DNA from: Candidatus Lucifugimonas marina
GTDB lineage: Bacteria; Chloroflexota; Dehalococcoidia; Lucifugimonadales; Lucifugimonadaceae
NCBI GenBank assembly: GCA_029593915.1
Contig: CP046147.1
Location: 372,001 to 436,000 of the forward strand
Reading direction: 5' to 3'
DNA: 64,000 nt
In this document: positions 16,726 through 24,920 of the stretch, one piece after another
Layout of the letters: each line of letters opens with the position of its first letter
Numbering within the stretch: position 1 is the first letter of the stretch
Made by a program: the position numbers and the translations under genes
The notes under the pieces: generated by a model
Told to the model about the DNA's origin: nothing
Seen by the model: the letters and a program-made list of their open reading frames with translations, nothing else
The model's database searches: none

Positions 16726-17475
16726 GTGATTATCAAAACTCCTATTCCTAAAATCGATATTGAACGTCCGTCACCGGATCTCATCAAGCGTTTGCAGGGA
16801 ATCGGCAGTGCAATGGCATCGGGTGAACTACGAAAGCTTGGCATCAAGGCTTCGGTATTGGATGGAATCAAAACCTTCACACCGGGTACTACGGTCGTGG
16901 GGCCAGCGATAACACTTCAGTACTTACCCAAGCGAGAAGATCAGTACCCTGAAGGCGAATACCGAGATCCCGAATCGCAGGTGCACCGCCACGCGCTTTA
17001 TCACGCACAGGCTGGCGACATTATTGTTGTCGATGGTCGGGGTGAGAATACGAGTGGTGTGTTTGGCGACATGATGCTGACGTATCTCAAGGGGCGTGGT
17101 GGATTGGGCATCATCATAGATGGCGCGATTCGTGACATTCGTGGTGCCAAAGAAACTGGGCTTGGAATTTGGCTAACTGGCGTGACGCCTTACGCACATA
17201 CGCAGACCGTGCAGTTCCCGTATGCCTACAACGTGCCAATCGATTGTGCTGGGACGCTCGTGATGCCGGGCGACATAATGATTGCTGACGACGATGGTGC
17301 GGTAGTCGTTCCGAAAGAGCTTGCTGAACAGCTCGCCGAAGCCGGTGGTGAGCATGCCGAGTGGGAAGAGTTCACTCGCATCAAGCTTTCAGAGGGCGGC
17401 GATCTCAGAACGTACTACCCTCTTTCCGAGGAAGGTCGAGCTGAGTACGAGGAATGGAAAAAGACCAACGGATAG
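16726..17475 (+). CDS. RraA-like / 4-hydroxy-4-methyl-2-oxoglutarate aldolase family
   Basis: A 249-residue protein of the RraA/HMG-aldolase family. The conserved core is GRGGLGIIIDGAIRDIRG, where the Arg-Asp pair binds metal and substrate in aldolase members, preceded by the GDIIVVDG strand and followed by MPGDIMIADDDGAVVVP. It lies close to the HpcH/HpaI aldolase, so an aldolase or oxaloacetate decarboxylase role is more likely than RNase E regulation. GTG 16726 is chosen because GGAAGG is 8 bases upstream; TTG 16720 would leave only 2 bases. Confidence 0.85.
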   Translation: MIIKTPIPKIDIERPSPDLIKRLQGIGSAMASGELRKLGIKASVLDGIKTFTPGTTVVGPAITLQYLPKREDQYPEGEYRDPESQVHRHALYHAQAGDIIVVDGRGENTSGVFGDMMLTYLKGRGGLGIIIDGAIRDIRGAKETGLGIWLTGVTPYAHTQTVQFPYAYNVPIDCAGTLVMPGDIMIADDDGAVVVPKELAEQLAEAGGEHAEWEEFTRIKLSEGGDLRTYYPLSEEGRAEYEEWKKTNG

Positions 17476-17595
17476 TTTTTAAGCGCTCAGCGCAGGATCG
17501 ATTTCTGCTGCTCAGCGCACTCACTGGCTCATGCTGCTCGGTCGATTGGGTTAGTATCGTGGCTACTGTTATGTGGTATTTGCCCGCCACGTCGA

Positions 17596-18510
17596 TTGGC
17601 TGAATCGGTAAAAAGCAGCGAATTAGTGGGTTGGAGAGCAATCATCGGATCGCTTGACCTGAACGTAATTTTGAAACTCGATGATCCAGTCTTTGTATCG
17701 ACCGGCGATGGGACTGTGGTCGAATCGAATGACGCATTTCAGCGCATTATCGGAACCACTGACGGTAGTTCGAAAATCTTTGGAGTATGGCCAGAGCTAG
17801 AACCGTTCTGGGAACCGGCGAAAGATGTCCATCATTCGGGCAAACAACTAAGAACCGATGTTGTTGCGGGGAGTTCTGGTGGTCGTGAGCGAACCTTCGA
17901 TGTGAGGCTTGCGGTTGTCGATTCTGAAGGAACGGTTTTAGGCATTTGTCGAGATGTTTCCGCTGATCGAGCTCGTGAAAAAGACCTTGAAGTTCGCGCC
18001 ACTGTCGACCAGCTAACCGGTGCTTTCAATCGGGCTCAACTTGAGGTGTTGCTCAGGCAGTCGATTCGTTCAGCACGTCGACAGAAAACCGAGGGCAGTT
18101 TTCTGTATTTGGACATCGATAATTTCAAACACTTCAATGATTCGCAGGGGCACTCAGCAGGTGACGCTGTTCTCAAGAAAGTCGTCGAAATCCTGACAAA
18201 TAATTTGCGCGATTCAGACGTTGTTGGTCGTTTAGGCGGCGATGAGTTCGGAATTATTTTGCAGGGAACCGGAATTGATTCAGCCGTAAGAAAGGCGACT
18301 CAATTGACCGAGGCGCTATCGAATGAAACGTCATCTAGTGGTCTCGGGGTGGTCGAAGTTTCGATTGGTGCTGCGCCGTTCCCGGTTGAGGGGTGGTCGG
18401 TGATGAATGTGATTGATCACGCCGATGATGCAATGTACGCAGCCAAAAAAAATCAACGTGATCGTGTCAGGACGACCGACCGCAATCTTGGATCGAGTTC
18501 AGACGACTAA
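17596..18510 (+). CDS. Diguanylate cyclase with N-terminal PAS domain
   Basis: The protein has an N-terminal PAS-type sensor region (about 20-130, with DDPVFVSTGDGTVVESNDAFQRIIG) and a GGDEF domain (about 140-295). The active-site motif RLGGDEFG is intact, and RDSD stands five residues before GGDEF, so the product-inhibition site is also present. It should make c-di-GMP in the cytoplasm. No membrane segment is seen. Start choice is uncertain: TTG 17596 lacks a clear ribosome-binding site. It complements the EAL phosphodiesterase at 11-12.7 kb. Confidence 0.88.
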   Translation: MAESVKSSELVGWRAIIGSLDLNVILKLDDPVFVSTGDGTVVESNDAFQRIIGTTDGSSKIFGVWPELEPFWEPAKDVHHSGKQLRTDVVAGSSGGRERTFDVRLAVVDSEGTVLGICRDVSADRAREKDLEVRATVDQLTGAFNRAQLEVLLRQSIRSARRQKTEGSFLYLDIDNFKHFNDSQGHSAGDAVLKKVVEILTNNLRDSDVVGRLGGDEFGIILQGTGIDSAVRKATQLTEALSNETSSSGLGVVEVSIGAAPFPVEGWSVMNVIDHADDAMYAAKKNQRDRVRTTDRNLGSSSDD

Positions 18511-18585
18511 CACCAGAGCTAAGGAATAATCGAACGTTAGATATCTTGATCGTTAGTGATCGAGCTATCCAGACGAGAGAGAAAC

Positions 18586-19086
18586 ATGCCGTTCAATATT
18601 GTGTTGGTTGCGCCAGAAATTCCGCAAAATACTGGCAACATCATCAGGCTGTGTGCGAATACTGGCTCCACTCTGCACCTGGTCGAACCGTTGGCTTTCA
18701 GCATGAGTGAAAAAAGCCTTAGACGGGCGTCACTGGACTACAGCCACCTGACTGACGTGGTTGTGCATGAATCGTTTGAGCAGCTTGGAGAATCGGTTGA
18801 TATCAGCCGAGCTTTTGCCACAACCGTGGGCGGTAATCGGGTTTACGACGAAGTCGAATATCAAAACGATGACACGATTATTTTTGGATCGGAAAGCCGA
18901 GGATTATCCGATTCGGTACTGTCAGAGATCAGACCTGAGAATCGACTTAGCATTCCGATGATGCCTTCGAACCGCAGCATTAATCTTTCGAACGCTGTTG
19001 CTTTGGTGGTTTACGAAATGTGGCGCCAACAATCGTTCGTTGGTGGTGAGCTAGCAAGGCAGACAGAACGCGAGTATTTCTCGTAG
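18586..19086 (+). CDS. trmL: tRNA (cytidine(34)-2'-O)-methyltransferase
   Basis: A 166-residue SPOUT methyltransferase of the TrmL/YibK type: APEIPQNTGNIIRLCANTG at the N-terminus, then FGSESRGL, the IPM strand and NRSINLSNAVALVVYE, which form the knotted SAM site. It methylates the wobble nucleotide of certain tRNA-Leu species. Length is normal. ATG 18586 is the start because of the GAGAGAG site just upstream; an upstream ATG at 18556 adds ten residues before the conserved N-terminus. Confidence 0.93.
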   Translation: MPFNIVLVAPEIPQNTGNIIRLCANTGSTLHLVEPLAFSMSEKSLRRASLDYSHLTDVVVHESFEQLGESVDISRAFATTVGGNRVYDEVEYQNDDTIIFGSESRGLSDSVLSEIRPENRLSIPMMPSNRSINLSNAVALVVYEMWRQQSFVGGELARQTEREYFS

Positions 19087-19107
19087 TTTGCTCGGTCTGC
19101 GTGATGG

Positions 19108-19452
19108 CTACTTGAACCATTCGGAATCGAACGCCAGCGTCGCTACATGCCACAGCTCGCCGTCTTCTGCCTCGGGAACTTTCTGCATGAACGACGACAT
19201 TATTTGCTGCCACTCTTCGTTTCGCACAGTCCCCTTGTACGCTTTGAAGTCTTCTTCAAGATCGAAATCGTCGGGAACCGTCAGATACATGAACAAGTGA
19301 TTTCCGCTTCGGAAAATCTCCATTCGTTCGATGCCTAAGGCTTTTCGCTTTGCGTGGACTTCTGGCCAGGCGTTTCGATGGTAGCCCTCGTACTTTGCAA
19401 TTATTTCGGGATCGTCGATTAGATCGACCACCTGCGCGATTGATTTCGACAT
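19108..19452 (-). CDS. L-rhamnose mutarotase-like protein
   Basis: A 114-residue ferredoxin-like-fold protein of the rhamnose/fucose mutarotase family. YEGYHRNAWPEVHAKRKALGI carries the family His and GNHLFMYLTV the core strand. These enzymes interconvert sugar anomers. The genes nearby break down sugar acids and related compounds, so a role in deoxysugar catabolism (rhamnose or fucose) is reasonable but unproven. Confidence 0.82.
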   Translation of the reverse strand: MSKSIAQVVDLIDDPEIIAKYEGYHRNAWPEVHAKRKALGIERMEIFRSGNHLFMYLTVPDDFDLEEDFKAYKGTVRNEEWQQIMSSFMQKVPEAEDGELWHVATLAFDSEWFK

Positions 19453-19585
19453 TAGTTCACGTGCTTTCTTTTTGGCGACATTGGGACAGTGTCGACGGGT
19501 ACGGATAGTGCAGTACGATGGTCGCTCATTCTGTCATTTAGACCTTGATGGTGATTCGCACCGGGATTTTCGGAGATTTTGAGAG

Positions 19586-20818
19586 TTGAACATACAGGCG
19601 ATTGTTGGATCGACGATTATCGATGGCACGGGTAGTGAGCCGGTAGCCAACGGAACGATTCTCATCCGTGACGGCAAAATAGGCGAAGTAGGACCTGCCG
19701 ACAGCGTAATTGTGCCGCCAGATGCGAGTGTTATCGATGCGACTGGCAAGTACACCATGCCGGGAATCATTGATTCGCACGTTCATGTACGCCCGAACCA
19801 AGACCTTCCCACTGATATCCGTCTTAATCTTCGAGTCGGGTTCAATGCGATCAACACGCTGCGCCAATCGCTGGGAGCCGGGGTCACGACGGTTGTCAGC
19901 ATTGGTGGGGGACCGCCTGCTGTCGAACTTACCAACGCCATAAACGAAGGCTATGTCGACCGCTGTGCGAATCAGATTACCGCTGGGGTTGTAAACGCCT
20001 CAGGCGGTCACGTGAGAGGCATTCACGCCGACGGACCGTGGGAAATTCGCAAAGCTGTTCGCAAGCTCGCTTCTGCCGGCTGCACGATGATCAAAACTGC
20101 TGCAACGGGCGGGTTCCAGTGGGAGCATGAGCGTGTGCACTGGCCTGACTACACCGAAGAAGAGCTCACGGCTCTGGTGGATGAGGCTCGAATGCGTGAC
20201 ATGCCGGTCGCAGCGCACGCACATGGCCATGAGGGGCTCAAGTACGCAGTGAACGCTCGCACGCACATGATTCACCATGGAGCGTTGATAGATGACGAGG
20301 GACTAGAGGCGATTACGAAAGCCGATTTGTACTTCGTTCCAACCCTGTTTACGACGAACCACGACCGAATTTCGAAGATTGAATATCCGTGGACTCGACA
20401 GCGAATGGAGGAAGCGTACCCGATCCACCGAGAGGGTGTTTCCAAAGCCCACAAGATGGGAACGAAGATCGCATTGGGTACGGATGGTGGTCCCGGCGAC
20501 GCGATGATCGAACTATCTGAGTTCGTCGATTGCGGACTTTCGCCGATGGATGCGATTGTGGCTGGCACTCGCAACACTGCCGATGCGCTGTCGATTTTGG
20601 ATCGAGTGGGCACGCTTGAATCTGGCAAAGACGCAGATTTGCTGATTGTCGGCGAGAACCCTCTCCAGAAAATCAAGTCGCTTCAAGTTCAAGAAAACAT
20701 CTCGCTCGTCATGACGCACGGCAAAGTACAGACCACATCGGAAGAGATGAAGACTTACCTTGATCCACGACTAAGCGGTCCGCCGAGGCGAATCGTGCGC
20801 GTGAACACCGAGATGTAG
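19586..20818 (+). CDS. Metal-dependent amidohydrolase (imidazolonepropionase-like)
   Basis: A 410-residue amidohydrolase-superfamily enzyme. The N-terminal beta-sandwich strand is followed by the metal site PGIIDSHVHVRP, a mid-barrel Lys in MIKTAATGG, His residues in VAAHAHG and MIHHGAL, and the catalytic Asp in LGTDGG. The end VGTLESGKDADLLIVGENPL is typical of the prolidase/imidazolonepropionase branch. The substrate cannot be named. The start is TTG 19586 with GGAG about 11 bases upstream. It converges with the sulfatase gene. Confidence 0.88.
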   Translation: MNIQAIVGSTIIDGTGSEPVANGTILIRDGKIGEVGPADSVIVPPDASVIDATGKYTMPGIIDSHVHVRPNQDLPTDIRLNLRVGFNAINTLRQSLGAGVTTVVSIGGGPPAVELTNAINEGYVDRCANQITAGVVNASGGHVRGIHADGPWEIRKAVRKLASAGCTMIKTAATGGFQWEHERVHWPDYTEEELTALVDEARMRDMPVAAHAHGHEGLKYAVNARTHMIHHGALIDDEGLEAITKADLYFVPTLFTTNHDRISKIEYPWTRQRMEEAYPIHREGVSKAHKMGTKIALGTDGGPGDAMIELSEFVDCGLSPMDAIVAGTRNTADALSILDRVGTLESGKDADLLIVGENPLQKIKSLQVQENISLVMTHGKVQTTSEEMKTYLDPRLSGPPRRIVRVNTEM

Positions 20819-20858
20819 TTCTCTCGGAATGATCGGTTGCGGGAGCCCTGAAAAAAAA

Positions 20859-22256
20859 CTACCCGCGTTCGGCTTTGTCGTATTCGGCGTAGATGTAGGG
20901 GTGTTCGGGATCGTAGTGCGTGAGAGTGTCGGGGTTCTCGACTCGACCGTGTGGGCGAACATCGTTGCCTTGAATACCATTCACTTGATCGCCTAGATCC
21001 CGTTGGCATGCTTCGATCAACCCCGTGAGTCGAGCAACTACATCAGGGTTCTGATCGTAGACGTTGTTCGTTTCGCCGATGTCGGCACGTAGGTCGTAAA
21101 GCTCGTTTACTTCCTCATCTTCCTTGCGAACGTGCAATTTCCATTGATCGTCGCGCACCGCTTCGAGATTATTTCCGTCGTAGTAGAAGAATTCACTTCT
21201 TGGCGAAGTGGTTGGTTCGTTGGCGAACATCAACGGCGAAATATCGACACTGTCGGTCGTTCGATCTTCTGGCAGTTGTGCTCCTGTGAGATTGGCGATA
21301 GTTCCAAAGAAATCAATCGTTGAAGTCAGCTCGCTGCGTACTTCGCCGGCAGGAATCTTGCCGGGCCAACGCATGATGCACGGAACGCGCTGACCACCGT
21401 CCCATGTCTGTCCCTTTCGTCCTCGAAGAGCACCGTTGCTGCCACCCTGATCCTGCATTCGAGAGCCGTTGTCGCTCGTGAATATCACAAGGGTGTTCTC
21501 GTCGAGTCCTTGTCGCTTCAGTTCGTCGAAAAGTACTTCTGCGACCCAATCGACACCCGCTACGCATGCACCGTAGTCGCCGTTTTCAGATGCGTTTACG
21601 AGGTTTTCTGATGCGTAGAGAGGCAGGTGCACGTACATGTGTGCGAAGTAGAGGAAGAAGGGGTTTTCCTTGTTGCCTCGAATAAATTTCACAGCTTCTT
21701 CGGTGTATCGCTCAGTGAGTGCTCGAAGATCGGGCTGTTCTTGAATGACTTCCGCATCACGGATCAGCGGTAGTGGCGGACGGCTGCGGAGGGCTTCAAG
21801 ACGGTCGTGATCGTCGATTGTCGGATCTTCTACCTGTCTACCCATATCGTTGCTGTAGGGGAGTCCGTAGTAGCTGTCGAAACCGTGGTTTGTTGGGAGG
21901 AATTCTTTTTGATCTCCGCAGTGCCACTTACCAATGATTTTTGTTGAGTATCCAACGTCTTTTAGGGCGCCAGCGATAGTCGTTTCATCTGGGTTAAGCC
22001 CGATGGCGTCGCCAGGGAACAGCACCCTGAACCCATCGAACTCTCCGAAGCCGATTCGCTGTGGGTAGCAACCCGTCAGCAGGGCTCCTCTAGATGGGGA
22101 ACATACGCCTGAAGCTACGTAGAAATCGGTGAATCGCACGCCCTCGGCGGCCATCTTGTCGAGGGCTGGAGTCTTGTTGATCGTCGAACCGTAAACGCCC
22201 AAGTCCCCGTATCCAAGATCGTCGCAATTGATAAGTACGATATTTGGCTGTGCCAT
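20859..22256 (-). CDS. Sulfatase, S1 (formylglycine-dependent) family
   Basis: A 465-residue type I sulfatase. NCDDLGYGDLGVYG gives the metal-binding Asp pair. VCSPSRGALLTG is the C-x-P-S-R motif whose Cys is converted to formylglycine, and GKWHCGD and FTSDNGS add further active-site residues. There is no signal peptide, so it acts in the cytoplasm on imported sulfate esters. ATG 22256 is used because AGGAG lies 4 bases before it; ATG 22277 upstream is less likely. No formylglycine-generating enzyme is in the window. Confidence 0.93.
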   Translation of the reverse strand: MAQPNIVLINCDDLGYGDLGVYGSTINKTPALDKMAAEGVRFTDFYVASGVCSPSRGALLTGCYPQRIGFGEFDGFRVLFPGDAIGLNPDETTIAGALKDVGYSTKIIGKWHCGDQKEFLPTNHGFDSYYGLPYSNDMGRQVEDPTIDDHDRLEALRSRPPLPLIRDAEVIQEQPDLRALTERYTEEAVKFIRGNKENPFFLYFAHMYVHLPLYASENLVNASENGDYGACVAGVDWVAEVLFDELKRQGLDENTLVIFTSDNGSRMQDQGGSNGALRGRKGQTWDGGQRVPCIMRWPGKIPAGEVRSELTSTIDFFGTIANLTGAQLPEDRTTDSVDISPLMFANEPTTSPRSEFFYYDGNNLEAVRDDQWKLHVRKEDEEVNELYDLRADIGETNNVYDQNPDVVARLTGLIEACQRDLGDQVNGIQGNDVRPHGRVENPDTLTHYDPEHPYIYAEYDKAERG

Positions 22257-22445
22257 GTGGCTCCTAATTGATTTCACTGTTGCCCAGAATTATCGGCACA
22301 GTTTGCACGTAAATCCCTGCCTCCGACAGTGATGATGAGGTCATTTTTCGATTGACCATTGGAATAGGACGTGGCAACTGCGTTATGGTCTGCTCATATT
22401 TCCGATAAGTAGAGACTGGTCTTTGAGCCGGTTGGAGTCGAATCG

Positions 22446-22799
22446 ATGCTGTTCTTTTTGCTGGCGAACTTGACCGATGACGGTCTTCAGGCATGCGTTG
22501 AAAATCCTGACGCTTTTGCCGAAGCTTGCGATTCGATAAATGTACCCGGAGCTCGTTTGCTGTCTCGCTACGCCACTCTAGGCCAGTACGACTTCGTGGT
22601 GCTTGTTGAAGCCGACAGCGCACAGACGATGTCGAGGCTTTCTGTAGTGCTCGGAGCGAACGCACACGTGCACGTGGAGTCGATGCAGGCGATCACTGCT
22701 CACTTGATGTCGGAACGTGAAGAGCAGCTAATTCACTCTGGCAATCCAGAGAACAGGTCTGAGTCGCCGACCATAGAACCTGCAGAAGCCGCGAGTTAG
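22446..22799 (+). CDS. GYD-domain protein
   Basis: A 117-residue protein whose middle, LGQYDFVVLVEADSAQTMSRL, fits the GYD domain, a small dimeric alpha-beta barrel-type fold of unknown function. GGAG stands about 8 bases before the ATG. The last 30 residues are a polar tail. It diverges from the sulfatase gene. No function can be assigned. Confidence 0.7.
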   Translation: MLFFLLANLTDDGLQACVENPDAFAEACDSINVPGARLLSRYATLGQYDFVVLVEADSAQTMSRLSVVLGANAHVHVESMQAITAHLMSEREEQLIHSGNPENRSESPTIEPAEAAS

Positions 22800-22820
22800 T
22801 AGGTCCCGGCTTGTGTGGCG

Positions 22821-23450
22821 TTAGTTCAGCGGGGCAGTGCTGAAGATCACGTGGAACGGCTGGCAATAGATCATGACAGCGTTGTAACCGGAGATGTCGG
22901 TTCCCGGAGGCACTGGGTAGTTTTGGTTTCCGATATTGCCTTTGAGTTTGCCTAAATCGAGATAACCCTGAGATTTATCGCGTCCTTCGGGATCGACCAT
23001 CAGGAGTACATGTAGGTCAGGGCCATTTGTGACGTTAAGGTCTTCGACTCGAAGGATGTGCGAAGAATCTTCCAATCGGTAGATCGTCGCGTTTCCACTT
23101 CCTTTGTGGAGCCGGTCTTCGTCGCGGAATGATCCCGTTTTTAGGCTGATCGTTGACGATTTCGTCATTTCATCATCCATTGGTTCGTCCATTGAGGACT
23201 CGAGCTTGGCGGCGGTTTCCATCATCGATTCAGCTTCGTTTTGGGTGACGTTTTCGGGAATGGTCGCACTGGCGGTGAGCGGGAACTCCTCGTTAGAAAC
23301 ATCGTCGAGGAACAGCGGCGATCCGAGCCACCAGCCGAGCCATAAAGCAGGAACCAAAAGTACGAGCGCTATCGCTACGAGAAATTTTGTGATTTTATTT
23401 CGCTTCGGGGTCGCAGTGGCCCAGTTCCAGCTGTTGGTTACGATGCTCAC
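22821..23450 (-). CDS. Membrane-anchored DM13-domain protein
   Basis: A 209-residue protein with one N-terminal membrane segment (about 22-45), an acidic Met/Glu-rich linker and a C-terminal DM13 domain (about 105-208). The domain shows GSGNATIYRLEDSSHILRVE, GPDLHVLL, LGKLKGNIGNQNYPVP and the end MIYCQPFHVIFSTAPL with its single conserved Cys. DM13 domains occur in extracellular electron-transfer or adhesion contexts, and a redox role for the Cys has been suggested. The domain is probably outside the cytoplasm. Confidence 0.8.
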   Translation of the reverse strand: MSIVTNSWNWATATPKRNKITKFLVAIALVLLVPALWLGWWLGSPLFLDDVSNEEFPLTASATIPENVTQNEAESMMETAAKLESSMDEPMDDEMTKSSTISLKTGSFRDEDRLHKGSGNATIYRLEDSSHILRVEDLNVTNGPDLHVLLMVDPEGRDKSQGYLDLGKLKGNIGNQNYPVPPGTDISGYNAVMIYCQPFHVIFSTAPLN

Positions 23451-23551
23451 GAATCCGTCCTTCTTATCGAATCGTCTAACTACAACTTACGAAACGCAGT
23501 CGTGTTTGGACGTAAATTTGTGTAAAACGGTCCGTCGCTAACGAATACGAT

Positions 23552-23578
23552 GTCACTCTGAACAAAATTCAAAGTGAC
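23552..23578. repeat. Hairpin repeat upstream of dusB
   Basis: GTCACTCTGAA, a 5-base loop, then TTCAAAGTGAC: an 11-bp stem with one mismatch. It resembles the hairpins at 2593-2613 and 2709-2729 (CATTCTGAA...TTCAGAATG) and may belong to the same family. It overlaps the proposed dusB promoter. Confidence 0.5.
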
Positions 23579-23604
23579 AAATAGTCGCTCTCAATTCGTA
23601 TACT
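23574..23604 (+). promoter_or_regulatory. Candidate promoter for a leaderless dusB transcript
   Basis: TATACT (23599-23604) lies 6 bases before the dusB ATG, so transcription would begin at the start codon; there is no ribosome-binding site. GTGACA (23574-23579) is a possible -35 with a long 19-base spacer. Confidence 0.45.
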
Positions 23605-23610
23605 CAATAT

Positions 23611-24600
23611 ATGTTTATTGGCAATGTCGAAGTAAAAGGGCTGGCACGACTGGCCCCCATGGCTGGAATTTCTAACGCTGCGTACCGAATGGTGGCTCGC
23701 GAGTGCGGTAGCGCGCTCACGACCAGCGAAGAGATCGACGCTACGGGTCTGACTCGCAAGAACACGAAGACTCGGTACGACATTGCGAAGTACCTGCCTG
23801 AAGAGAAGCCGATTGCACTTCAGATTCTCGGTGCCAATGCTGAAACGCTCGTTCCGGGTGCTCAGTGGTTGCAGGATCAGGGTGCTGACATCATCGACTT
23901 GAACATGGGCTGCCCTGTTCAGAAGATCACAAAAACTGGTCGTGGCTCGGCGATGATGAAGGATGTTCCAAAGACCGCAAAAATTCTTGAGGCGATGCGT
24001 GCAGTTTTGACCGTTCCGTTCACCATCAAGATTCGTAGCGGCTGGGATGAGAAGCATCTCAACGCTGTTGAAGTTGCCAAGATGGCTGAAGACGTTGGTG
24101 TAGATGCGATTACTGTTCATCCGCGAACTCGTACGCAGCAGTTTTCCGGTCTTTCGAAGTGGGACATGATCACTCAGGTTGTTGATGCTGTGAACATTCC
24201 GGTTACAGGCAACGGCGATGTGAAATCGATGTCAGATGCCAAGCGAATGGCTGCTGAAACCGGCGTTGAGTCGGTGATGATTGGTCGAGGCGCCATGGGT
24301 AAGCCGTGGGTATTCGACGAGACGTTTGAAGATCTATCGCCCGAAGAAAAGTACGACTATCAAACTCGGGTAATTAATCGGCACACGGAACTGATTATCG
24401 AGCTGTTCCCAGAGCATGTTGGATTGATTCAGATGCAGAAGCATTTGTCGTGGTACGCCGGCGGGCGAGATCGTGTTCGACAGTTCCGAGTCGAGCTGTT
24501 CGGCGCAGATACCTACGAAGAAACTCGAGCGATATTCGATCGTTACTGGGCCTCAGTCGATCCTTCGATGTCTGAGCAGCCGAATATGGCCGCTGTTTAG
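23611..24600 (+). CDS. dusB: tRNA-dihydrouridine synthase
   Basis: A 329-residue flavoenzyme that reduces uridine in the tRNA D-loop. The N-terminal barrel opens with LAPMAGISNAAYRMVARECG. MGCPVQKITKTGRGSAMMKD holds the catalytic Cys, HPRTRTQQFSG and GNGDVKS bind FMN, and GRGAMGKPWVF follows. Length and motifs fit the DusB group. The product begins directly at ATG 23611 with a -10-like box 6 bases upstream, suggesting a leaderless mRNA. Confidence 0.95.
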   Translation: MFIGNVEVKGLARLAPMAGISNAAYRMVARECGSALTTSEEIDATGLTRKNTKTRYDIAKYLPEEKPIALQILGANAETLVPGAQWLQDQGADIIDLNMGCPVQKITKTGRGSAMMKDVPKTAKILEAMRAVLTVPFTIKIRSGWDEKHLNAVEVAKMAEDVGVDAITVHPRTRTQQFSGLSKWDMITQVVDAVNIPVTGNGDVKSMSDAKRMAAETGVESVMIGRGAMGKPWVFDETFEDLSPEEKYDYQTRVINRHTELIIELFPEHVGLIQMQKHLSWYAGGRDRVRQFRVELFGADTYEETRAIFDRYWASVDPSMSEQPNMAAV

Positions 24601-24634
24601 TAAGCGGCGCGGCTCGTTTGGCGAACGAAGTTCG

Positions 24635-24721
24635 CTAGAAATTCCAAACCATTTGGACCATCAGTAGCAGCAAGATGATCAATGTTGTTGCGGCTGCCGG
24701 GACCGCTATTAGTCTGCCCAT
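24635..24721 (-). CDS. Possible 28-residue membrane peptide
   Basis: In the 320-base gap between dusB and the next sulfatase, the minus strand has an ATG frame encoding 28 residues with a continuous hydrophobic core, PAAATTLIILLLLMVQMVW. It could be a single-span microprotein. Its ribosome-binding site (GGAAAG, about 15 bases upstream) is weak. It may also be chance. The rest of the gap holds only the hairpin at 24881-24904. Confidence 0.3.
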   Translation of the reverse strand: MGRLIAVPAAATTLIILLLLMVQMVWNF

Positions 24722-24880
24722 ACTTTGAGTCTTGGGCTTTCCCTGCCGAGTTAGATTGCGCGTCTCTAGGTGCTAGCTACACACTTTTGCGGGTGCGGCG
24801 CGTTTTTTCGATTTTGGACGGGTGAGCTTAGTTGCCGCACGTTCAGATAATTTGCGACTTACGATTTCACCCTCACCCCA

Positions 24881-24904
24881 GCCCTCTCCCCAGGGAGGGG
24901 GAGG
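24881..24904. repeat. CCCTCTCCC/GGGAGGGG hairpin
   Basis: A G+C-rich inverted repeat, CCTCTCCC-CA-GGGAGGGG with one mismatch, preceded by CACCCTCACCCCAG. It lies 17 bases beyond the stop of the sulfatase gene that ends at 24921 and could serve as a weak stop. Elements of this form are scattered in many bacterial genomes. Confidence 0.45.
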
Positions 24905-24920
24905 CTAGGCAATAGTCTTA

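Noticed and set aside
16726..17475. RNase E inhibitor RraA
   Set aside because: The protein is much longer than RraA and its neighbours are catabolic aldolases; the window's mRNA-decay enzyme is RNase Y.
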